Shown piece by piece: positions 50,190-64,000 of a stretch of DNA of 64,000 nucleotides. Origin of the DNA: Lates calcarifer (Eukaryota; Chordata; Actinopteri; Centropomidae). The DNA lies in NCBI RefSeq assembly GCF_001640805.2, contig NC_066838.1, forward strand, positions 745,530-809,529, written 5' to 3'. Every line of letters begins with the position of its first letter. The stretch's first letter is position 1. A program made the translations under genes and the position numbers. Below the pieces are notes generated by a model. It was not told the origin of the DNA, did no database searches, and saw nothing but the letters and a program-made list of their open reading frames with translations.

Positions 50190-51480
50190 GCTAAATTCAG
50201 TTTACACACAGAAACCTCGAGCAGAACGAGACTCAGGGTGGGTGGCCATCTGCTTCGACCGGTTGGGTTGACAGAGAGGGGAAAGGGGTGAGTGTGGGGT
50301 AGAGAACAGGGACAAGAGAACATAGCATAACACAGATTACATGTAAAAACTGATTAAAAAGTGGTATCAGTAATACAGTAGTGTTAATAACAGTAATTGT
50401 AAGTGAGGAGGAGGATTTTGAAATCAATTCTGGATTTGACTGGGAGCCAATGTAGAGAGGCTAACACAGGAGAAATGTGATCTCTTTTCCTAGTTCCTGT
50501 CAGTAATCGTGCTGCAGCATTTTGAATCAGCTGCAGAGTCTTTAGAGACTTGTTGGGGAGCCTGATTATAATGAATTACAGTAGTCCAGCCTGGTTGCTG
50601 GTCCTTTAAGTTTTAATGTCCCTAAGACAAGCCTGGAGTTTGGCTAACTGATTGGTTTCATTAGGCTTCATTGACAGATAAAGCTGTGTATCATCTGCAT
50701 AACAATGGAAGTTTATTGAGTGATTCCTGATAATGTTGCCCATTAGAAGCATATACAAGGTGAAGAGGATTGGTCCAAGCACTGACCCTTGTGGAACTCC
50801 ATGTCTAACTTCTGTGTACATGGAGGAATAGTTGTTAACATGTACAAACTGAAGCCTATCAGATAGAGAGGACTTAAACCAGTTTAGTGCAGTTCCTTTA
50901 ATGCCTATAAAATGCAATTGTATCAAAAGCAGCACTAAGATTTAACAAGTCAAGTGCAGAGACAAGTCCATTGTCTGATGCAATTAAGGGATCATTTGTA
51001 ACTTTTTTGTAAGTGCTGTCTCTGCACCACAATACAATCTAAATCCTGAGTGAAAACCCCCAAATAAACTATTATCTTGTAGAAAGTCACAGAACTCTTT
51101 CGCAACTGCTTTCTCCAGGATCTTAGAAAGAAAGGGGAGGTTGGATCTAGGTCTATAGTTAGCTAATACATCTGGATCGAGAGTGGACTTTTTATAAAGA
51201 GGCTTGATTACAGCTACTTTATAAGATTGTGGCACATAGCCTGTTAGTAAGGACACATTAATCATATCCAGTACAGAGCTGTTAATTAGTTGGGATGGGG
51301 TCTGAAGGACAGGTTGAAGGTTTAGATGAATAAATAGTTGAGGTGAGCTGGTACAGGTCAATGGGAACGAAACATTCTAGATTACATTTTACAGCTGTTT
51401 CTATGGATCCTGTGTTTTGACTTAACTCAAAGCTGGTTGATGGCAGGAGGTGGTGAATATTGTCTCTAATAGTTAAAATT
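50190..51480 (-). mobile_element. L2/Maui LINE, copy d (reversed part)
   Basis: The minus strand carries reverse-transcriptase text: SYKVAVIKPLYKKSTLDPD (51361-50984), a frameshift, then GVPQGSVLGPILFTLYML and the catalytic YADDTQLYL (50935-50606). This is the only copy here keeping YADD. The C-terminal and UTR pieces follow to 50190, with an internal deletion near 50345-50400. Not active. Confidence 0.9.
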
Positions 51481-51617
51481 TTATTTTACTTTCTTTTTTA
51501 GGTGAGCAAAAGAGACTAATGTGGTGTGATGATGATGGCAACCAACTTCCCACAGCATGAGTGTAATGGTTCAGTAAACACTGCTAAAACAAAAATACTA
51601 TTGAAGTATTTATATTT

Positions 51618-51777
51618 ATATATGTCTCCTAGTGCTGCTCATGGTGGGAACTGTTGGGTCTCTGTAAATACCTATTTTAAAGAGTCTGGTCTAGACCTGC
51701 TCTATATGAAAAGTGCCTTGAGATGACTTTTGTTGTGATTTGGCGCTATATAAATAAAACTGAATTGAATTGAATAG
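51618..51777 (+). mobile_element. L2/Maui LINE 3' terminus (forward)
   Basis: CTAGTGCTGCTCATGGTGGG through CTCTATATGAAAAGTGCCTT to GGCGCTATATAAATAAAACT and the tail of (TGAAT) units. It lies directly right of the reversed copy d and is in the opposite orientation. Confidence 0.85.
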
Positions 51778-51779
51778 TT

Positions 51780-52400
51780 TCAATATTAGAAAAATGCATT
51801 TGAAAAAAGTGAAAATTATAAAATTGTAATTAATTATGTCTACCTATTGAAACTAAGTTGAAGGGCTTTAGGTGGGTCTCCTAACAATATTCCTTCCTTA
51901 CAGGTTTTCCCATGGCTCATATATCAGCATAATAACAGAAAAATATCTGTATTCCTATTTTTATAAATTTATGTTCAACCAAATTTTTGAACCTATAATG
52001 TCAATAGTCTGATAATTAAACAATGTAGTATATGTGCTGTAATGTAGCATGTTACACTGACTCCAGCCACTAGAGGTCAGGGCTGCACAGTTTTAAAGTG
52101 ATCTGATGATGTTGATTGATAAATCTCACAGCCTGCACTGATTTGATGTTCAAGCCAAACTTTCTCCTTTGCTCCTGATGCTGAAACTAGTGGAACACAC
52201 TTTCAGTTAGTTGTCTTGTCCCTGGAAAATCCCAGGTCACAAGTAAAGAAAATATGAATAAATAATGAAACATAATTAGAACGTAACAGGACTTAAGTCT
52301 TAACATTGTGATTTGTACAGTAGGCAGCATAAATGGAACATTGTCAGAGGGTTTGGGTTAGGGACAGTCAGACCCTCATTAAAACTTCTGTTTTAATAAT
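51780..52400. other. Intergenic, no feature seen
   Basis: AT-rich DNA between the LINE and the tetranucleotide tract; nothing supported. Confidence 0.5.
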
Positions 52401-52422
52401 TCAAAAATGGTGAACTTATTGC

Positions 52423-52849
<427 letters not shown>

Positions 52850-52884
52850 GATATGAATGATGTTATGGTTAGCATGGATATTAA

Positions 52885-54091
52885 CCCTTTCATGCATGAA
52901 TTATGAAATCCTCAGTCAGGATTTTTTGTGTTTTTATTCTTCTTTAGGCTAGTTCTCAGTTGAAGAGCTGTGTATCCAACAAATGAATCAATAGACTTAT
53001 TAGTTAAACTAATGTGTTCACATAATTTAATACTGTTCAGTGCAATGTAAAAACATTGAACCTTGCTCCTGACACCAGCATCTTCAGCTCCACTGTCACT
53101 ACTGCATTTGTCAATACTTCTTTTTCTTGCAGCCATTCATCATCACTGCCATTAGCATCATCCTCATCTGACTCAGGTGGTATCTGCTCCACTGTCCTGT
53201 AGGCCGTTCTATCATGCGCTGTACTTGAACTCTACAAAATATAAAAGACACTAACTGTTGCTTTCAATGGAACTAATCTGCATATCATTTTGTTTTTGTT
53301 AGAAAAACATTCCATTCAACAGTTCCATTCTAATAACATGAAGCAGTTGATTCACAGCCCAAACAGATCCTGCAGATGAAGTATAACAACTAAGTCTGCA
53401 CTTTAATCCACTGATGAAACAGCTGCTTATCAGTCCCTCATTCTATGCAATATTATTGTAACTGTGCAGTATAGGTATACAGTTCAGTCTGTTTCTATGT
53501 ATATAGTCCTGTGTATATTGTTCTTTTGTTGATATTTTTTGTGACATCGTCCTGTGTATACTGTTTTTTGTTTCTATTCTTATAATGTTGTCTTGTTTAT
53601 ATCTTATTTGGTATTTTACTCGTATTTATGCCTTTTTCAGTTTTTTACAATCCCTGCTGCTGGAACAATATACATTTCCCTGCTGTGGGACTGATAAAGG
53701 ATGATTTTAACTTGTCACAGCAATAGTATGAAATGTAGCTGAAATATAGTTAGCGATGTATGATGTCCAATCTAGTGGATGGATGATTAATATATTGGAA
53801 ATTTTAACAATAGTACTGCTCCTTAGATGCTACTTGATATTACCTTTTTTTTTTTTACCTGCAGGGGTCTCCTTCTACAGAAGGATTGGCAAGATATTCT
53901 CGAGGTGCTCAGCATTTCTGGCTATCCGTCAGTCATCTTGGTTTTGATAAACTGTGTCAGACTTATATTGACCGGCCAATGGTTGGCAGTGTATGGAACA
54001 ACACTCTAATTCTAACATCAAAACCCATGCATATACAAGAAAACAGCTTTTTAATAGCTGCCCACTGTAGCAACCACTATGTGTTAAAGGG
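52885..54091 (-). mobile_element. piggyBac-like element, non-autonomous
   Basis: The left end reads TTAA then CCCTTTCATGCATGAA; the right end reads TTAAAGGG then TTAA. So TTAA duplications (52881-52884, 54092-54095) flank CCCTTT...AAAGGG ends, the signature of piggyBac-type transposons. Near 53140-53215 the minus strand encodes an acidic stretch (VEQIPPESDEDDANGSDDEW) like the N-terminus of piggyBac transposases, broken soon after. No catalytic domain was found in 1.2 kb, so it must rely on another transposase. A TTTATTGATCC-type repeat piece seems nested near 53.65 kb. Confidence 0.7.
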
Positions 54092-54099
54092 TTAAAATG

Positions 54100-55320
54100 A
54101 TACTGAAACAGATATTAAAATGTCAGTGTTTAATAAGACAACAGATTGTTATATGTTCTCTTTCTAATGAGAAATTGAACAGCAGTGCTGCAGTACATCT
54201 CATCATGGACCTTGAATGAAGAGAATAAATAATAGTTTTTACTATGAGTCACTGGGAAACAGCGAACACTGCCAACATCCACAGGCAGACAGGCTGATGA
54301 AATATTACATGACGGAGCTGCCTCCAGACATGAATACACCATTTTCATACATATTTAATCCTGGAGTAATGTGATTTTGATATGGGACAGTCCTAACTAA
54401 TATTAACTCCAACTACTGACAGGATTGCTATGCAGTGTTGTATATACATTCTTGATTCCCAAATTATTTTTCTCTGGTGCCACCATCAGGTTGACATGGA
54501 ATCAAATGCCATATTTTTCATTTAAAATGACAAATTCCACTGAAAGGCAACAAGTTTAGAGCTATTGTCTTAAGTTAAATCTCTCAACAACTGTTGGGTG
54601 GATTGTCATGAAATTTTGCATGTACAGTAATGCAGTTTTTTTTAAGCAGGGTTTTTATGATCGAAAGCTTCACTAATGACATTCCATCAGAGTCAGCTGT
54701 ATTTAGTGTTAATTAGAAAATACTGGCACGCTTACGTTCAAGATGTGTTTTGTTGAACAACTCGAGATTCTCATTTTCAGCATGTTACCATATTAACTTT
54801 AACATTTAGCACCATTGTTCCTGTGTACCACCTCACAGAGCTGCTAGTGAGGCTTCTTTATGATATTATGACATACGTCAACCTCTGAACATTTCTCAAA
54901 GAGAAAAAGATCCAGTCAAAGTATGAACAGAACAAACTAGTCTGTGGACATTGGTGGAATTAACAGAATTCTGGCATAATAGAGTGAATTAGATGGCACT
55001 GTATTGACTTAGGTATGTGAACACAGCTGAAATACATGTGGCTTTTAACCTGACTCAGGTTTACTCAGTCTCTCTCATTACTAGTTCATTTTTCTAGAAT
55101 AAAAAACATATTTCAAACAGATTTCATGACTTTGTCTCTGAATGCAGATGTGCTTATTTTGATGTTCTAGAGTACACAGTTGTGATGTTGTCAGAAAGGT
55201 TGCTCTGCCCTACTGCCACCATTTGGTACCTTTCCATCTGGAAAAGGTCTATGTGTCAAAGGTGACTGCTGGTGCTCTGTTTAGTGTAGGTAATCTGGGC
55301 AAAAGCCTCAAGTCATAGGA
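54100..55320. other. Intergenic, no feature seen
   Basis: No exon or named repeat. The phrase GTTGGGTGGATTGTCATGAA (54592-54611) is common in fish intergenic repeats, but its boundaries cannot be set. Confidence 0.4.
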
Positions 55321-55329
55321 AGGCCTCCA

Positions 55330-55400
55330 GTAGATAGATAAGAACTTTATTGATCCTTTGGGGAGGTTCTCTTCAGGAAATTCAGGTCTGCGTAGTGATT
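55330..55400. repeat. TTTATTGATCC repeat fragment
   Basis: AGAACTTTATTGATCC, then GGGGAGGTTCTC and CAGGAAATTCAGG; the same leading end as the repeat at 18.03 kb. Only the end is preserved. Confidence 0.5.
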
Positions 55401-55686
55401 GGACTTATCAACATCACCTCACACCATTTCTCTGCATGGTAATGCTTTGTTGGTAGGTTAAGTTACTCAGTGTGTGGAAAATCCCCACCATGTCATCTGG
55501 CTGCTGTAGTGTAATGTTCTATGGCCTGGCCTTTGTACCTGTGGTTATGTAGTAGTGGTGCCTCACTTTGACCACAGTCATATAGTCAATTTATGTCTTG
55601 CAGCAATAATCCACATTGATTACAAATAGATAAACATACCTTCGTAGAACACACTCACCAGGTTACTTGTTGTACAGTATTGAACA

Positions 55687-55692
55687 TTTTAT
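55687..55692 (-). terminator. Poly-A signal of mthfr
   Basis: TTTATT on the plus strand (AATAAA on the minus), about 650 bp after the mthfr stop codon. The intervening AT-rich sequence is the likely 3' UTR. Confidence 0.5.
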
Positions 55693-56340
55693 TGAGCTTT
55701 AGAAAGCAGACAGAACAAATAAATATGTCAAATTCAGCAGCAGTTACAGCAGCAGTTGAACTGTCATCTACATCTGACTGTCTAACTCTCCCGTTACAAC
55801 ATGAACGTGATTAAAAAAAAGACTTTCACCCACACACATCTCTATACTACTTTTCACCAATGACAGTATATATCATTAAAAATCATTTAAAAACATTTAA
55901 TTCAAACATACCACCTGATGTATTTTCCTCTATGAAAATAGATGTCAAAAAAAGTGTAAAAACTATATAGCATGTTTGCAATTCACTCCGTGTGAGTTTT
56001 GTTTCTCATTTGTTGTTCAGTGAGATCTATCCATGAGGGCGACCATCAGGTGACTTAGCATGTGTAGTTTATTAGCTGGGAGATCTGCAGAGGATAAAGC
56101 TGCTCTACTGTATGAACCTCTGGATTTTGTTCAGGTGATAAAATACAGTTTCATTTTCCACCATATTTAGGTTCACTCAAATGTTAAAAACATTTATAAA
56201 AAGTCTTTAAAAATACTGTGAAGTACATTTTACTTAAGGCTCTGTGTTGTAAATAGCAGCTTTTCTAGACAATGCATAAAATATTGACAGTTCCATAGTG
56301 TTCTTACTTTCTGTAAAAAAGTTGTTTGACATGATTGATT

Positions 56341-61943
<5,603 letters not shown>

Positions 61944-62289
61944 CTGCAGAGATATCACAATATTAACCTTCAGCTGGAAGACTATACTCAAATCAAGCCA
62001 AATCCTTCACAATATCTGAGACTGACTACTTTGTTTTGTTATGTCAACAGTCAAAAACTGTCCCTGCACTCTGCTGAAAGACTGGAACCATTAATCAATG
62101 TGAGGATGTGAATGGTGAGCAAAACTGAAAAGAGCACACACACTGCTGATGCTTCCTGTGATGCACACTGTCATTTTTTGTGAGACTGACAACTGCTCTC
62201 TGCCATCCTCCTTTAATCTTTCTATATTCTGTCATTTAATTTAACTTATCTGCTGTTACTTAGTGCTGATAGATTTGTATTGCTACCTT

Positions 62290-63960
62290 ATCATATTGAT
62301 TTATTTTTGTCTTACTGAAACCTGGCTATGATGAATATGTTTATCTAAATAAATCCACTCCTCCCAGTCATATCAATAGTCTCATTCCCAGAGGCACCAG
62401 CCAAAGAGGTGGAAGTTCAGCCATTTTCTACTCCAGCTTATTAATCAGCCCTGAACCTAAACTCAATCATAACTCATTTGAAAGCCTTGCTCTTAGTCTG
62501 TCACGTCCAAAGTGGAAAACATGACAGCCATTTCTATTTGTTATGGTGTACTACGCTCCTGGCCCATACTCTGACTTTTTATCTCAATACTCAAGAGCTT
62601 TAATCAACTTTAGTCCTTAGTACAGTGCAGTACAGGTGATTTTAATATTCACGTGGACATCAACAGTGACAGCCTCAGCTCTGTGTGTATCTCATTACTG
62701 GACTCCATTGGCTTCTCTCAGAGTCTAAATAAACCCACTCACTATTTTAACTACACCCGTAACCTTGCTCTGGTTTATGGCATTAATATTAACAGAATCC
62801 TCTTTATCAGATCACTATTTAATTACTTTTGAATTCTTATTACTGGACTACATGCCATTAGGCAAAAAATGTCTTTACTAGATATCTGTCTGATAGTGCT
62901 GTAGCTAAATTAAAGTTGAGTGATTCCATCAGCACTTTATGCAACACCTTGTTTCAATATAACAGAGGACTCCTGTGCTAACTTTAGTCCCTCCCAAACT
63001 GATCATCTTGTTTGCTGCAAGCTCAGTGTGAATAACACTCAACTCTTTTGCACCTCTAAAAAAGAAAATAATAAAACAAAAAAGGTTAGCTCCATGGTTT
63101 AACTCCCAAACCTGCATATTAAACCAAACAACTCAAAAACGTGAGAGAACATGGCGTTCCACCAAACTGGTAGAACCCTGCTTAGCCTGGAAAGAGAGTA
63201 TTAAAGATTAAAAACAACCCTACGTTTCTTTTCAGCACTGTAGCAAGGCTGAGAGTCACAGCTCTACTGATCCATTTATTCCGATAGCTCTCAGTGGTAA
63301 TGACTTTATGAGCTTCTTTAATAACAAAATTCAAACTATTAGACACAAAATTCACCACCTCCTTCCCTCAACTGGCACTGTTTTATCTTCAAACATATGG
63401 TCCCTAGAAACTGATGTATTATCTCAACCACCAACCTGTCTCTTAGACAACATCCCAACTAGGCTAATTACATCAGACAAAGGACTTGTCTACTTGTCTC
63501 GTTGGATCTTAGTGCTGCTCTTGATACTTCTGGAGCACTTTATTGGTAAGAACCACACTAGGATGGTTTAAGTCTTATTTATTCGCTTAACTTCAATTTG
63601 TACACATTGATTGATGAATCTGCCATGTACAAATTGGACATGGAGTTTCATGACGTTCTGTGCTTGGACCAACTTTATTCACTGTATATATGACTTTCTT
63701 TTTTTTTTGGCAATGTTATCAGGAACCACTCCATAAACTTCCACTATTATGCAGATAACACTCAACTATACTTGTTAATCAGTCCCAGTGACAGCAATCA
63801 ATTAGCCAAACTTCAAACATGTCCTGGAGGACATTAAGAACTCTATGACCTGCAATTTTCTACTATTAAACTCAGACAAAACTTAAGTTATTATACTAAG
63901 CCCTGAACACCTCAGGAACACATTTTCTAACTCGAAAATGCATTTCCTGCAGAAGCAGTG
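62290..63960 (+). mobile_element. L2/Maui LINE, copy e (mthfr intron)
   Basis: Decayed copy, opposite in orientation to mthfr. It has an endonuclease part (ETWL-like start near 62315, VYYAPGPYSDF near 62550, SLSDHYLITFEF-like relic near 62810), then linker and reverse-transcriptase remnants. At 63300-63571 it reads MSFFNNKIQTIRHKIHHLLP. Near 63735 the catalytic motif reads YADN instead of YADD. Numerous stops and deletions. It fills the right edge of the window. Confidence 0.88.
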
Positions 63961-64000
63961 CCATCCTTTTGAGCATGTACAATGCAAGACTTTACATTCC

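Overview
This window looks like nuclear DNA of a teleost fish, probably a spiny-rayed one. It carries spliced vertebrate genes with GT-AG introns, several copies of a fish L2/Maui-type LINE, tRNA-like SINE copies, a piggyBac-type element and many microsatellites. No bacterial, phage or organellar sequence was seen, and no CRISPR, rRNA or true tRNA gene.

Three recognisable genes dominate the right two thirds. A system-N amino-acid transporter (slc38a5-like, minus strand, coding 21140-31308, probable 5' non-coding exons up to about 36.3 kb) lies head-to-head with a GLUT1-type glucose transporter (slc2a1-like, plus strand, coding 40656-49577, all ten coding exons present). About 4 kb separates their probable promoters. 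slc2a1 lies tail-to-tail with mthfr (minus strand; the last nine coding exons, 56341-61943, are here and the first exons lie beyond the right edge). All three reading frames are intact and the exon sizes follow the mammalian genes.

Left of slc38a5, at 15.5-17.9 kb, are four exon-like pieces of ccdc22 on the plus strand. Two are well preserved. One has lost internal bases so that its frame shifts, and the exons expected between and after them were not found. I read it as a decayed, truncated relic. From 12.3 kb down to 3.4 kb on the minus strand, five small open pieces with splice signals can be chained with matching phases from an ATG. This may be an unrecognised gene and is the most speculative item. 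A CpG-bearing block at 2.1-2.5 kb may hold the first exon of another leftward gene.

The rest is intergenic or intronic DNA rich in repeats: L2-like LINE fragments (6.5-9.2, 22.2-23.0, 24.3-24.9, 47.2-48.0, 50.2-51.8 and 62.3-64.0 kb), a TTAA-flanked piggyBac-like element (52.9-54.1 kb), foldback elements, a 430-bp GATA/GACA tract, and long poly-A, AT and TC runs. The three main genes have unrelated biochemical roles (glutamine/histidine transport, glucose transport, folate one-carbon metabolism), so their closeness is positional and not a pathway cluster.
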